Positions 40,617 through 49,388 are shown, counted from the stretch's first letter. The stretch is 64,000 nucleotides of DNA from Clavibacter sp. A6099 (GCF_021919125.1 NZ_CP083439.1:3038001-3102000), one strand, 5' to 3'. Notes: a model not told the origin generated them from the letters alone. Made by a program: numbers and translations.

Positions 40617-41858
40617 CTAGTTCGCGTGCTCCTGGAGCCACGCGAAGGGATCCACCGCGGTGCCGTCCGCCATGCGGATCTCGAGGTGGAGGTGCGGGCC
40701 GGTTGACGCGCCCGTGTTGCCGACCTGGCCGAGCTGCTGGCCGACCTTGACCGGGTCGCCCGCCTTGACGCGCAGGGAGCCCGGCAGCTGGTGGCCGTAG
40801 ACGCTCGTGATGAGCTGCCCGTCGATCACGTGGTCGATGACGAGATGGACGCCGAGGCCGGTGTCGCTGTTGACGGCCTCGCGCACGACGCCGTCGGCGA
40901 TCGCCTGGATGGGCGCGCCCAGGCCGGGCGCGAAGTCGACGCCCTGGTGGTTGCTCGAGCAGCCGTTGGAGCAGGGCGCGATGCGCTTGCCGAAGACCCC
41001 GCTGATCGGGACGCCCGCCGCGAAGGGCCACTGGATGGTGCCGTTGATGTCGTTCGTGAACGCGCCGGCGCCCTTGGACGTCTGGGCGAGCATGATCTGC
41101 TGCGGCGTCGTGGCGGTGAAGGCGTCGTCCGTGCCGCCGACGACCGTCGCCGCGGGGGCCGCGGAGAGCGCGACGCTCTGGCTGGGGATCGAGGTGGCCG
41201 GCGCGTCCGTGAGGACGTTCGCCTGCGCCATGTCCTGGCCGGTGAGGAACGCGGAGGACGGCAGCGAGGTCGCGATGGTCACCGTCGCGACGAACGCCAT
41301 GGTGAGGAGCGTGAGCCCGCGCGACGCGTTCGCGCGACGTCGGCCGGCGGCGGCCTCGGGCGCCGGGGCGAGCGCGGGCCGCGAGGAGGCGGGGACGCGG
41401 CGTCCGCGGATGCGCGCGTGCGGGGCGGCCGCGGGGACGCTCGCGCGCTTCGCGGGCACGTACGAGGAGCGGCGCGACTCGGGCGCGGCGGCGGCGGACG
41501 CGGCGCGGAGGCGGCGCGCACGGGTCGCGAGGGGGACGTTCTCGGCGGCGGCCGCGGAGGCGGGCTCGGCGTCCGCGGGGAGGTGCGCGCGAGGCGCCGC
41601 GGGGGCCTCGACCGGGATGTGGAGGATGCGGGGCGCGGGGGCGACCTGCTCGGGCTCGCCGGTGGGCTGCGCGGGCTCGGCGGTGGGCTGCGCGAGGGCG
41701 TAGCCGAGGGGCACCTGCTGCGCCTCGGGTGCCTGCTGCGCCTCGGGTGCCTGCTGCGCCTCGGGCACCTGCTGCGCCTCCGCCGCCCGGCGCTCCGCCT
41801 CGCGTCGCTCGCGTCGCGTGGGGTACACGGTCCCTGCGGTCTCGTCGGGGGTCAGCAC
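40617..41858 (-). CDS. M23-family (LytM) peptidoglycan endopeptidase with Gln/Pro repeats
   Basis: The 413-residue protein has a cytoplasmic N-terminus with four PEAQQ units (near residues 27-50), a Pro/Ala-rich basic stretch, one membrane helix (near 185-210, LTLLTMAFVATVTIATSLPSSAFL) and an extracellular domain. The LytM fold carries the zinc and catalytic residues NHQGVDFAPGLGAP, SVYGHQLPG and GPHLHLEIR. It cuts or regulates cleavage of peptidoglycan cross-links. GTG 41858 has no obvious ribosome-binding site; a later GTG (VYPTRRERR) is possible. The N-terminal extension is unusual for M23 enzymes. Confidence 0.87.
   Translation of the reverse strand: MLTPDETAGTVYPTRRERREAERRAAEAQQVPEAQQAPEAQQAPEAQQVPLGYALAQPTAEPAQPTGEPEQVAPAPRILHIPVEAPAAPRAHLPADAEPASAAAAENVPLATRARRLRAASAAAAPESRRSSYVPAKRASVPAAAPHARIRGRRVPASSRPALAPAPEAAAGRRRANASRGLTLLTMAFVATVTIATSLPSSAFLTGQDMAQANVLTDAPATSIPSQSVALSAAPAATVVGGTDDAFTATTPQQIMLAQTSKGAGAFTNDINGTIQWPFAAGVPISGVFGKRIAPCSNGCSSNHQGVDFAPGLGAPIQAIADGVVREAVNSDTGLGVHLVIDHVIDGQLITSVYGHQLPGSLRVKAGDPVKVGQQLGQVGNTGASTGPHLHLEIRMADGTAVDPFAWLQEHAN
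41711..41782 (-). repeat. 18-bp tandem repeats inside the M23 gene
   Basis: Four consecutive units of the GCACCTGCTGCGCCTCGG type (two with GTG for GCA) encode PEAQQV/PEAQQA. Repeat number could vary between strains. Confidence 0.85.
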
Positions 41859-42083
41859 GAGGGCCGCCGGTCGGAGGGCTGGGGGGCACGCGAGGCGTGG
41901 AGGACGGACAGGATCGGAGGACTCCTAGTGCGAGGGACAGGTGCTGCGCGGTGCCGGCCGACGGAGGTCGGGGCGTGCGCGTGCGACCGGGAAGCGCCCG
42001 GCCGTTGTGTAACGGATCGGTAAAGGCTAACCGCCGGAAGGGATTCGCGCCACCCGGGGGATGCGCGGGAGGCCCCGCAGGGA
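41859..42083. other. 225-bp region upstream of the M23 gene
   Basis: It contains a CCGTT-GTGT-AACGG inverted repeat (42002-42015) within an AT-rich patch. No recognisable c-di-AMP riboswitch and no clear promoter were found. Confidence 0.4.
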
Positions 42084-42893
42084 CTATGCGCGCGGGCGCG
42101 CCAGCCGCTCCTCGAGGGCGCGCGCGAGCTCCGGATCCGCCGCGATCAGGAGCTCGGCCGACGCGGGTCCGCCGCCGATCCCGGTCACGCGCGCGCCCGC
42201 CTCGGCCGCGATCAGCCCGCCCGCCGCGTGGTCCCACGGCTTGAGGCCCCGCTCGAAGTAGGCGTCGGTGCGGCCCGCGGCGACGTTGCAGAGGTCGAGA
42301 GACGCGGCGCCGATGCGGCGGATGTCGCGCACCTCGCCGAGCAGATCGGTGATCACCCGGCCCTGCCGCATGCGCGTCTCCGCGCCGTAGGAGAAGCCCG
42401 TGCCGACGAGCGCGAGGGAGAGCGGCACACCGGCGTTCACCGCGAGCGGTCGCCCGTCGAGCGCGGATCCGCCGCCCTTCGTCGCCGTGTAGACCTCGCC
42501 GAGGGTGGGGTTCACGACGCAGCCGGCGCGCGCGGTCCAGGTGAGCGGATCCGCCTCGCCCTCGACCACGGCGATGCTGACGGCCCACGCGAGGATCCCG
42601 TAGAGGAAGTTGACGGTGCCGTCGATCGGGTCGACCACCCAGGTGAGGCCGGAGCTGCCGGACGTGCCCTCGGACTCCTCGCCGAGGAAGCCGTCGTCGG
42701 GGCGCAGGTCCTGCAGCGCCTGCCGGATGAGGTCCTCGGTCTCGCGGTCGGTGTGCGTGACGATGTCCTCGGGGCTCGACTTCGACGCGGCCACCTCGAC
42801 GCCCTCCCTGCGGCGGCGGAGCGCGAGCTCCCCGGCGCGGACGGCGATGTCGCGGGCGATGGTCAGGAGCGCGGTGTCACCGGGGGTCGTCAT
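42084..42893 (-). CDS. Inositol monophosphatase family protein
   Basis: This 269-residue magnesium-dependent phosphatase has metal-binding motifs DGFLGEESEG and WVVDPIDGTVNFLYGI plus a C-terminal KPWDHAAGGLIAAEAGA. The family acts on inositol phosphate, fructose-1,6-bisphosphate, histidinol phosphate or nucleotide phosphates; the specific substrate cannot be assigned. A CAGGCT box ends 6 nt before ATG 42893, an imperfect leaderless signal. Confidence 0.92.
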   Translation of the reverse strand: MTTPGDTALLTIARDIAVRAGELALRRRREGVEVAASKSSPEDIVTHTDRETEDLIRQALQDLRPDDGFLGEESEGTSGSSGLTWVVDPIDGTVNFLYGILAWAVSIAVVEGEADPLTWTARAGCVVNPTLGEVYTATKGGGSALDGRPLAVNAGVPLSLALVGTGFSYGAETRMRQGRVITDLLGEVRDIRRIGAASLDLCNVAAGRTDAYFERGLKPWDHAAGGLIAAEAGARVTGIGGGPASAELLIAADPELARALEERLARPRA

Positions 42894-42938
42894 GCGCCCA
42901 GCCTGCCAGAGGGGATGCGGCCGGCCGGCGCGCGGCGC

Positions 42939-43682
42939 TCAGGCGGGCGACGCGGCGGCGCGCTCGTCGACCGCGGGCGACGCGGCGTCCTCGCGGAGGC
43001 GCCCCCGCTCGATCCGGCGCGCGTTCCACAGCAGGCCGACGCCCAACACCATGAGGCCGCCCGCCGCGAGCAGCGCCCACGCGCCGCCGACGTGCGTCGT
43101 GATGAGCGCGGCGACCAGGGCGCCGAGCCCCATGCAGACGATCGCGCCGATGCGGCGGGCCCACGCGGCGCCCGTGCCGCCGGCGACGCGGCTGTCGGAG
43201 GAGAGGTTCACCATCGTCATCGTCACGACGACGGTGGAGAGGTCGCGCAGCCCGATGCTCTTCACCGCGGCCGCCTGCGCGCCGAGGAGCAGCGCGAGGA
43301 AGCCCGTGATGGCGATCATGACCCCCGTGTCGAGCGTCCCGACGGCGAGCCAGACCACCGCGAGCGCGAGGGTGAGCAGGGTGCCCGTGACGAGGATCCA
43401 GACGGAGGAGCGCGGCAGGTGCACGTCGGTGGGCGCGCGCCGGGTGATGCGCGACGCGATCACCGCGCCGAGCATGAAGGCCACCAGAGCCACGAGGTTG
43501 TTGAGCACCGGGATGTCGGCGACGCCGACGAGGCCGAAGCCGATGAAGAGCACGTTGCCGGTCATGTTGCCGGTGAAGACGCGGTCGAGCGCGAGGTAGC
43601 TCACGCCGTCGATGGCGCCCGTCGCGGTGGTCATCACGAGCAGGGCGGCGATGTAGGAGCCCTCGGGCCAGGGACGGGACAC
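42939..43682 (-). CDS. DUF1275 (YoaK-family) membrane protein, copy 1
   Basis: The 247-residue protein has about six membrane helices and the DUF1275 signature DGVSYLALDRVFTGNMTGNVLFIGFGL near the start, with LSTVVVTMTMVNLSSDSRVAGG later. Function of the family is unknown, though a transporter role is suspected. CCGAGGAGC precedes GTG 43682. It is a close paralogue of the next gene (43747-44457), clearly a tandem duplication. Confidence 0.87.
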   Translation of the reverse strand: MSRPWPEGSYIAALLVMTTATGAIDGVSYLALDRVFTGNMTGNVLFIGFGLVGVADIPVLNNLVALVAFMLGAVIASRITRRAPTDVHLPRSSVWILVTGTLLTLALAVVWLAVGTLDTGVMIAITGFLALLLGAQAAAVKSIGLRDLSTVVVTMTMVNLSSDSRVAGGTGAAWARRIGAIVCMGLGALVAALITTHVGGAWALLAAGGLMVLGVGLLWNARRIERGRLREDAASPAVDERAAASPA

Positions 43683-43746
43683 GGTTGCTCCTCGGCGGTC
43701 GGGCGGCGGATCCATTCACCCTAGAGCGGCTCGGCCGCCGTGGGCG

Positions 43747-44457
43747 TCACGAGGCGGCGGGTGCCTCTCCGACGCGCTCCCGCTCGATGCGGCGCGCGTT
43801 CCCGATCAGCGCTACGCCCATCGTCATGAGAGCGCCCGCCACCAGCAGCGCCCACGGGGCGCCGATGCGCGTGGTGATGAGCGCGGACACCAGCGCGCCC
43901 ATGGCCATGGCGGCGATCGCTCCGAGTCGGCGGCCCCACGCGGCGCCCGTGCCGCCCGCGATGCGGCTGTCCGAGGAGAGGTTCACGGCGGTCATGGTGA
44001 CGACCACGGTGGACAGGTCGGAGAGGCCGATGCTCCTCACGGCGGCGGCCTGCGCGCCGAGCAGCAGCGAGAACAGGCCGGTGATGACGATCATCGCGCC
44101 GCTCTCGAGCGTGCCGACCGCGAACCACACCCCGGTGAGCGCGAACGTGAGCGCGGTGTTCACCACGAGGATCACGACGGCCGGCCTCGGCAGGTACAGG
44201 TCGGTGGGAGCGCGGCAGGTGATGCGGGCCGCGATGACGGCGCCCGCCATGAAGGCCACGAGCGCCACGAGGTTGTTGAGCACGGGGACGCCGGCGACGC
44301 CCACCAGGCCGAATCCGATGAAGATGACGTTGCCGGTCATGTTGCCGGTGAAGACGCGATCGAGGGCGAGGTAGCTGACGCCGTCGATCGCGCCGGTGGC
44401 GCAGGTCAGGACGAGCAGGGCGGCGACGTACGCGCCCTCGGGCCAGTGTCGGGGCAT
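43747..44457 (-). CDS. DUF1275 (YoaK-family) membrane protein, copy 2
   Basis: The 236-residue paralogue of the gene at 42939-43682 is nearly identical in DGVSYLALDRVFTGNMTGNV and STVVVTMTAVNLSSDSRIAGG, and diverges mainly at the termini. GAGGAGCC precedes ATG 44457. Upstream (44486-44510) an imperfect hairpin with a loop near AAATCA may terminate the aldo/keto reductase gene. Confidence 0.87.
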   Translation of the reverse strand: MPRHWPEGAYVAALLVLTCATGAIDGVSYLALDRVFTGNMTGNVIFIGFGLVGVAGVPVLNNLVALVAFMAGAVIAARITCRAPTDLYLPRPAVVILVVNTALTFALTGVWFAVGTLESGAMIVITGLFSLLLGAQAAAVRSIGLSDLSTVVVTMTAVNLSSDSRIAGGTGAAWGRRLGAIAAMAMGALVSALITTRIGAPWALLVAGALMTMGVALIGNARRIERERVGEAPAAS

Positions 44458-44541
44458 GGGGAGGCTCCTCGATGTCGAGACGGATGGCGCGCCCCAAATC
44501 AGGGGGCGCCCCTCCGTGGCTCCTGAGATCAGGCGTCCTCG

Positions 44542-45528
44542 TCAGGCGCTCTCGTCGCGCGTCGCCCGGGCCGCGGCGGACGCCAGCCGCGACACCTCGT
44601 CGTCGTCGAGCGCGAGCTGCGCGGCGGGCATCAGCTGCCGGATCTGCCGGGCCGTGCGCGCCCCCACGAGCGCGCTGGCGATCCCGGGCCGCCCGAGCAC
44701 CCAGGCGATGGCGACCTCGGCGACCGTGACGCCGCGCATCCGCGCGATCTCCTCGGCGGCGCGCACCGTGGCGTGCCCGCCCGCCGACATGTACTGCTCG
44801 GCGTCGAGCGCCCGCGCGGACGGCACGGCGGGCGCGCCAGGCAGGTACTTGCCCGTGAGGAAGCCCTTGGCGAGCACGCTGTGGGCGACGAGGCCGAGGC
44901 CCTCCTGCCGGACGAGCGCCTGCAGGCGCCCCTCCGCGTGGTCGCGCGCCAGGAGGCTGTACTCCTCCTGCACCACGCCGACGGGCACCGCGCCGGATCC
45001 GTGCGCGAGCGCGAGCGCCTCCTCGATCCGCTCGGGGCGGAAGCCGGAGACGCCGACGAGCCGCGCCTTGCCCGCCTTCACCAGGTCGGACAGCGCCGCG
45101 ACCGTCTCCTCGAGCGGCGTGCGGGTGTCGTCGAGGTGCGCGTGCACCACGTCGACGTGCCCGGTGCCGAGGCGGCGGAGCGAGGCGTCCACGCCCCGGC
45201 GGATGGAGTCGGCCGACGTGCCGGGGGCGTCGCGGCTCTTGCCGACCTTCGTGCCCACGACCACGTCGTCGCGGCAGCCGCGCGCGGCCAGCCAGCCGCC
45301 GATGATCGCCTCGGACTCGCCGCCCGCGTGGCCCGGCACCCACTGCGAGTACGAGGACGCGGTGTCGATGAAGGTGCCGCCCTCCTCGCGGTAGACGTCG
45401 AGGATCGCGAACGCCTCATCGCGGTCGGCGGTCCAGCCGAAGCCGCTCGTGCCGAGGCCGAGCGTGGAGACGACGACGCCGGACGTGCCGAGGGCGCGCG
45501 TGCGTGGGCCGGGTGCGGCGGGGAACAT
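44542..45528 (-). CDS. Aldo/keto reductase
   Basis: The 328-residue (beta/alpha)8 reductase has FIDTASSYSQW (Asp/Tyr), VVVGTKVG (Lys), VDVVHAHLDDTRTPLEETVAAL, and LVGVSGF in place of the more usual ASNF. The start ATG 45528 (MFPAAPGP) is chosen because upstream in-frame sequence runs into tRNA-Tyr; no ribosome-binding site or TANNNT box is clear. The C-terminal WVLGRPGIASALVGARTARQIRQLMPAA is standard for the family. It is a more diverged paralogue of the reductase at 37687-38625. Confidence 0.88.
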   Translation of the reverse strand: MFPAAPGPRTRALGTSGVVVSTLGLGTSGFGWTADRDEAFAILDVYREEGGTFIDTASSYSQWVPGHAGGESEAIIGGWLAARGCRDDVVVGTKVGKSRDAPGTSADSIRRGVDASLRRLGTGHVDVVHAHLDDTRTPLEETVAALSDLVKAGKARLVGVSGFRPERIEEALALAHGSGAVPVGVVQEEYSLLARDHAEGRLQALVRQEGLGLVAHSVLAKGFLTGKYLPGAPAVPSARALDAEQYMSAGGHATVRAAEEIARMRGVTVAEVAIAWVLGRPGIASALVGARTARQIRQLMPAAQLALDDDEVSRLASAAARATRDESA

Positions 45529-45609
45529 CGGTGGTGGATCCAGGTCGTCGGGCGCGCGGGCGACTCTGCCGGCGCGGGCGGGCCCCGACGGATGCGGCGG
45601 GGCAGACGA

Positions 45610-45633
45610 ACGGCCCCGTGCGAGCGGGGCCGT
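45610..45633 (-). terminator. Terminator after tRNA-Tyr
   Basis: ACGGCCCCG and CGGGGCCGT (9 bp) around a 6-nt loop, 10 nt past the tRNA-Tyr 3' end, followed by TTCGTC on the transcribed strand. Confidence 0.7.
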
Positions 45634-45642
45634 CCAGTGCGG

Positions 45643-45724
45643 TGGCGAGTGAGGGATTCGAACCCCCGAAGGCTGAGCCGTCTGATTTACAGTCAGATCC
45701 CTTTGGCCGCTAGGGTAACTCGCC
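45643..45724 (-). tRNA. tRNA-Tyr (anticodon GTA)
   Basis: The 82-nt class II tRNA has acceptor GGCGAGT/ACTCGCC, anticodon loop CTGTAAA, a long variable arm (CGGCTCAGCCTTCG region) and T arm GGGGTTCGAATCCC. A leftward TATCAT at 45774-45769 is a good -10. Confidence 0.96.
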
Positions 45725-45768
45725 ATGCGCACCCGACCTGTGTGATCACGGACCGGAGACGCTCGTCG

Positions 45769-45774
45769 ATGATA
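45769..45774 (-). promoter_or_regulatory. -10 element for tRNA-Tyr
   Basis: TATCAT lies 45 nt before the tRNA 5' end, in the context CGCTATCATCG, similar to the tRNA-Thr promoter. Confidence 0.5.
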
Positions 45775-45854
45775 GCGGTCGCCGGGCCGCGAACCGAAAT
45801 CGTCGGATCCCCTCGCCGCGGGCCCGCCGTCTCCCGTCCCTTAACATGGTCGGC

Positions 45855-46343
45855 ATGGCAGATTCCTCGTTCGACGTCGTCAGCAAGGTCGACCGCATGG
45901 AGGCGGACAACGCCGTCCACCAGACCCAGAAGGAGGTGGAGCAGCGCTACGACTTCAAGAACGTGGGCGCCTCCATCGAGTGGAGCGGCGACACCATCCT
46001 CATGAAGGCCTCGAGCGAGGAGCGAGTGAAGGCGATCCTCGACGTGCTGCAGACGAAGATGATCAAGCGCGGCATCGGCCTCAAGAGCCTCGAGGAGGGC
46101 GAGCCCTTCGCCTCGGGCAAGGAGTATCGGATCGAGGTCACCCTCAAGCAGGGCATCGACCAGGCCAACGCGAAGAAGATCGGCAAGATCATCCGCGACG
46201 AGGGCCCCAAGAGCATCAAGAGCCGCGTCGAGGGCGACGAGCTCCGCGTCTCGAGCAAGAGCCGCGACGACCTGCAGCAGACCATCGCGCTGCTCAAGGG
46301 CGCCGACGTGGATCTCGACCTGCAGTTCGTCAACTTCCGCTGA
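45855..46343 (+). CDS. YajQ-family nucleotide-binding protein
   Basis: This 162-residue YajQ/DUF520 protein spans the whole family length: SSFDVVSKVDRMEADNAVHQTQKEVEQRYDFKN, LEEGEPFASGKEYRIEVTLKQGID and IIRDEGPKSIKSRVEGDELRVSSKSRDDLQ. Homologues bind nucleotides, in some cases c-di-GMP; the role here is unknown. ATG 45855 is preferred over ATG 45846: TAACAT (45842-45847) ends 7 nt before it and overlaps the upstream ATG. Confidence 0.95.
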   Translation: MADSSFDVVSKVDRMEADNAVHQTQKEVEQRYDFKNVGASIEWSGDTILMKASSEERVKAILDVLQTKMIKRGIGLKSLEEGEPFASGKEYRIEVTLKQGIDQANAKKIGKIIRDEGPKSIKSRVEGDELRVSSKSRDDLQQTIALLKGADVDLDLQFVNFR

Positions 46344-46355
46344 TCCCCCGGGCCG

Positions 46356-46391
46356 CCGGGCGCCGCAGGCCCGTGTCCGTGCGGCGCCCGG
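46356..46391 (+). terminator. Terminator after yajQ
   Basis: Perfect 12-bp arms CCGGGCGCCGCA and TGCGGCGCCCGG with a 12-nt loop, just past the yajQ stop and before the promoter of the next gene. Confidence 0.65.
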
Positions 46392-46430
46392 CCCGGTCGC
46401 GGCGGCATCCCGGCGGATAGACTCCGGCTG

Positions 46431-47900
46431 ATGGACCCCTCGATGACCACCCTCGTCCTCGCGGGGCTCGCGGTCGTCGTCGACTTCATCGTGCGCGTGG
46501 TGGCCCTGCTGGTCATCCCCCGGAATCGCCGGCCGTCCACCGCCATGGCGTGGCTGATGGCGATCTTCTTCCTGCCGTACATCGGCATCTTCCTGTTCCT
46601 CCTCATCGGCTCCACCCGACTGCCGAAGCGGCGCCGGGAGAAGCAGCAGGAGATCAACCGGTTCATCATCGAGTCGACCGAGGGCATCGAGCGCGTCACG
46701 CGCGAGCACTCGTGGCCGTCGTGGCTCGACTCGGTCGTGGAGCTCAACCGCACGCTCGGCTCCATGCCGCTCGTGGGCGGCAACCGGGCGAAGCTCTACA
46801 GCCACTACGACGAGTCCATCGCCGCCATGACCGCGGAGGTCGAGAAGGCGACGCGCTACGTGCACGTCGAGTTCTACATCCTCGCGTGGGACGTCACGAG
46901 CGCCCCCTTCTTCGACGCGCTCGAGCGCGCGGTGCAGCGCGGCGTCACCGTGCGGGTGCTGCTCGACCACATCGCGTCGCTGCGCGCGCCCGGCTACAAG
47001 CGCACCACGCGCAAGCTCACGGCGATCGGCGCGGACTGGCACCTCATGCTCCCCGTGCAGCCGCTGCGCGGGCGCTACCAGCGGCCGGACCTCCGCAACC
47101 ACCGCAAGGTGCTCGTGGTCGACGGCCGCGTGGGCTTCATGGGATCGCAGAACATGGTGCACCGCAGCTACAACAAGGTCGTCAACCGCAAGCGCGGCCT
47201 CAAGTGGCAGGACCTCATGACGCGGCTCGAGGGCCCCATCGTCAGCGGTCTCAACGCGATCTTCATCACCGACTGGTACGCGGAGACCGACCAGCTGCTC
47301 GTGCGCGAGACCGAGCCGATCGAGATCGCGGCGTCCGACGACGACGAGGAGCTCGACTGCCAGGTCGTGCCGTCCGGCCCCGGGTTCCCCGGCGAGAACA
47401 ACCTGCGCCTGTTCAACGCGCTGCTGTACTACGCGCAGGAGCGGATCGTCATCACGTCGCCGTACTTCGTGCCCGACGACTCGATGCGGTACGCGATCAC
47501 GACCGCGGTGCAGCGCGGGCTCTCGGTGGAGCTCTTCGTGAGCGAGATCGGCGACCAGCCCGTGGTCTACCACGCGCAGCGCTCGTACTACGAGGAGCTG
47601 CTGAACGCGGGCGTGCGGATCTGGATGTACCGGGCCCCGTACATCCTGCACAGCAAGCACTTCACGATCGACGACGACGTGGCGGTCATCGGATCCAGCA
47701 ACATGGACATGCGCTCGTTCAGCCTCAACATGGAGGTCTCGCTGATGGTGCGCGGCCCCGGCTTCGTGCGCGAGATGCGGCGGGTCGAGGACGGCTACCG
47801 CGAGCGCAGCCGCGAGCTGACCCTCGAGGAGTGGAGCAGGCGCACTCGCTGGAGCACCGTGCTCGACAACCTCGCGCGGCTGACCTCGGGCGTGCAGTAG
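46431..47900 (+). CDS. cls: Cardiolipin synthase (phospholipase D family)
   Basis: This 489-residue membrane enzyme condenses phosphatidylglycerol into cardiolipin. Two N-terminal membrane helices (PLDc_N type) are followed by two HKD motifs: HRKVLVVDGRVGFMGSQN (near residue 224) and HSKHFTIDDDVAVIGSSNMDMRS (near residue 407). TAGACT (46418-46423) ends 7 nt before ATG 46431, a leaderless start. Length and motif spacing are standard for bacterial ClsA-type enzymes. Confidence 0.93.
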   Translation: MDPSMTTLVLAGLAVVVDFIVRVVALLVIPRNRRPSTAMAWLMAIFFLPYIGIFLFLLIGSTRLPKRRREKQQEINRFIIESTEGIERVTREHSWPSWLDSVVELNRTLGSMPLVGGNRAKLYSHYDESIAAMTAEVEKATRYVHVEFYILAWDVTSAPFFDALERAVQRGVTVRVLLDHIASLRAPGYKRTTRKLTAIGADWHLMLPVQPLRGRYQRPDLRNHRKVLVVDGRVGFMGSQNMVHRSYNKVVNRKRGLKWQDLMTRLEGPIVSGLNAIFITDWYAETDQLLVRETEPIEIAASDDDEELDCQVVPSGPGFPGENNLRLFNALLYYAQERIVITSPYFVPDDSMRYAITTAVQRGLSVELFVSEIGDQPVVYHAQRSYYEELLNAGVRIWMYRAPYILHSKHFTIDDDVAVIGSSNMDMRSFSLNMEVSLMVRGPGFVREMRRVEDGYRERSRELTLEEWSRRTRWSTVLDNLARLTSGVQ

Positions 47901-47927
47901 CCGCGAGGTCCGCGCGCGGGATGCGCG

Positions 47928-48416
47928 TCAGTCGCGGTCGGCGGCGGATGCGTCCGGGTGGTCGTGCCCCTGGTCCTGCTCGTGCGGGGTGGCACGGTCG
48001 AGGACGTCCTGCAGCAGGTCGCGGAGCGCGGAGTCACCCGCGTCGTCGCCGGCGATGTCGCGGCGGACCTGGTCGCCCACGCGCCAGATCACGGGCAGCA
48101 TGTCTCGCCCCGCGTCCGTGAGGCCGACGGACAGGCGACGCTCGTCCGTCATGTCGCGGAACCGGGTCACGTACCCGAAGACCTCCAGGCGCTTGAGCAG
48201 CGGCGAGAGCGTGCCCGGGGTGAGGTGCAGCTTCTCCGCCAGGTCGACGACGGCCTGCGGCTCCTCCTCGTCGAGGGCCAGCAGCACGAGGTACTGCGGG
48301 TGCGTCAGGTTGAGCGGCTGCAGCAGCGGCCGGTAGAGCGAGACCACCGCGCGCGAGGCGGCGGCCAGGAGCACGCCGGTCTCGTCCTGCAGCAGTGTGA
48401 GCGATCTCTGTGCCAT
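47928..48416 (-). CDS. MarR-family transcriptional regulator
   Basis: The 162-residue winged-helix regulator has LNLTHPQYLVLLALDEEEPQAVVDLAEKLHLTPGTLSPLLKRLEVFGYVTRFRDMTDERRLSVGLT, close in layout to OhrR. However, the N-terminal helix lacks the peroxide-sensing Cys, so organic peroxide is not an expected signal. The His/Asp-rich tail (HEQDQGHDHPDASAADRD) is unusual. AGAGGAAA precedes ATG 48416. No obvious divergent target gene is present. Confidence 0.87.
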   Translation of the reverse strand: MAQRSLTLLQDETGVLLAAASRAVVSLYRPLLQPLNLTHPQYLVLLALDEEEPQAVVDLAEKLHLTPGTLSPLLKRLEVFGYVTRFRDMTDERRLSVGLTDAGRDMLPVIWRVGDQVRRDIAGDDAGDSALRDLLQDVLDRATPHEQDQGHDHPDASAADRD

Positions 48417-48540
48417 GTTCTTTTCCTCTGGCTCGTCAGTACGTCGATGCCGGGGTCTTGGACACTTCCTCCACCGTACGCCTGCGGACGCGCGAGGGTC
48501 TCGGCGCACAGGCGATCATCGGCCGGGGTCGCGTGCGCGC

Positions 48541-49242
48541 TCAGGCGAGCGTACGGGGAACGGCCGCCACCAGGAGCGCGCCCAGCACGAGCCACGGGCC
48601 GAACGGCACGGCGGTCGACGCCCGAGCGCGTCCCGCGACGAGCAGGGCGGTCGCCGCGACGCCGCCGAGGAGCGTGCCCACGGCGAGGCCCAGCGCGACC
48701 TGCGCGGGCCCGACCTGCCCGAGCGCCAGCCCGATGACGCCCGCCAGCTTGACGTCGCCCGTGCCGAGGCCGCCGCCGGTGGCCGCCTGCAGGAGCGCGA
48801 GCACCAGGACGGCGCCCGCGCCGCACGCCGCGGCCTGGAGCAGGACGCCGGATCCGCCCGTGACCAGCGCGAGGGACGCGGCGGCGACGGCCGCGGGAGC
48901 GGTGGCGCGGTCCGGCAGGCGGTGCGCGGCGAGATCAGCGAGCACCAGCACCGGGCCCACGATCACGAGGAGGAGCGCCACGGGGACCCGCGCGGGCGGC
49001 GTCTCCGCCACGACCAGGGCCGCGAGCGCACCGGTGACCAGCGCGGCGACGACCGCGGCCGTGCGGCCGAGGCCGGGGACCGGATCCAGCGGGCGGGCGT
49101 CGAGTCCGTCGGGGCGCCGGCCTCCCACGAGGGCGACGCGGGCGAGCGCCGGTGAACAGGCGCCGACGGCGGCGCCGGCGAGCCCGGCCGCGGCGAGGAG
49201 GGCAGGCGCGACGGAGAGGGCGGGCGCGGCGGCGGGGATCAC
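48541..49242 (-). CDS. Type IV prepilin peptidase-like protein (A24), without methylase domain
   Basis: The 233-residue membrane protease has about seven helices and the two catalytic aspartates in LADLAAHRLPD and GTGDVKLAGVIGLALG (the GxGDxKL motif). The N-terminal methyltransferase domain of full PilD is missing, as in many actinobacterial versions, so it probably cleaves Flp/Tad-type prepilins. No pilin or tad genes are nearby. GTG 49242 is leaderless, with TAGGGT (49249-49254) ending 6 nt upstream. Confidence 0.85.
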   Translation of the reverse strand: MIPAAAPALSVAPALLAAAGLAGAAVGACSPALARVALVGGRRPDGLDARPLDPVPGLGRTAAVVAALVTGALAALVVAETPPARVPVALLLVIVGPVLVLADLAAHRLPDRATAPAAVAAASLALVTGGSGVLLQAAACGAGAVLVLALLQAATGGGLGTGDVKLAGVIGLALGQVGPAQVALGLAVGTLLGGVAATALLVAGRARASTAVPFGPWLVLGALLVAAVPRTLA

Positions 49243-49310
49243 GCGGCGACCCTAGGGGCTGCGGACCGCCGGGCGGGCGCAGGTTCGAGCGGCTGGGGAC
49301 GGACGACGGA

Positions 49311-49341
49311 CGGGCGCCCGCGGGAGGACCGCGGGCGCCCG
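49311..49341 (-). terminator. Terminator after fprA
   Basis: Thirteen-bp arms CGGGCGCCCGCGG and CCGCGGGCGCCCG with a 5-nt loop, 47 nt past the fprA stop. Confidence 0.7.
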
Positions 49342-49388
49342 ACGGCGTCGATCAGGTGGTGCGTCGCGCGCGGGTCAGCGCGCGCGGA

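Noticed and set aside
41859-42083. c-di-AMP riboswitch before the M23 peptidase
   Set aside because: Expected conserved blocks were not found; position alone is not evidence.
45846-45854. Earlier ATG for the YajQ gene
   Set aside because: It lies within the TAACAT box used by the leaderless start at 45855.
47928-48416. OhrR peroxide sensor
   Set aside because: The reactive N-terminal Cys is absent.
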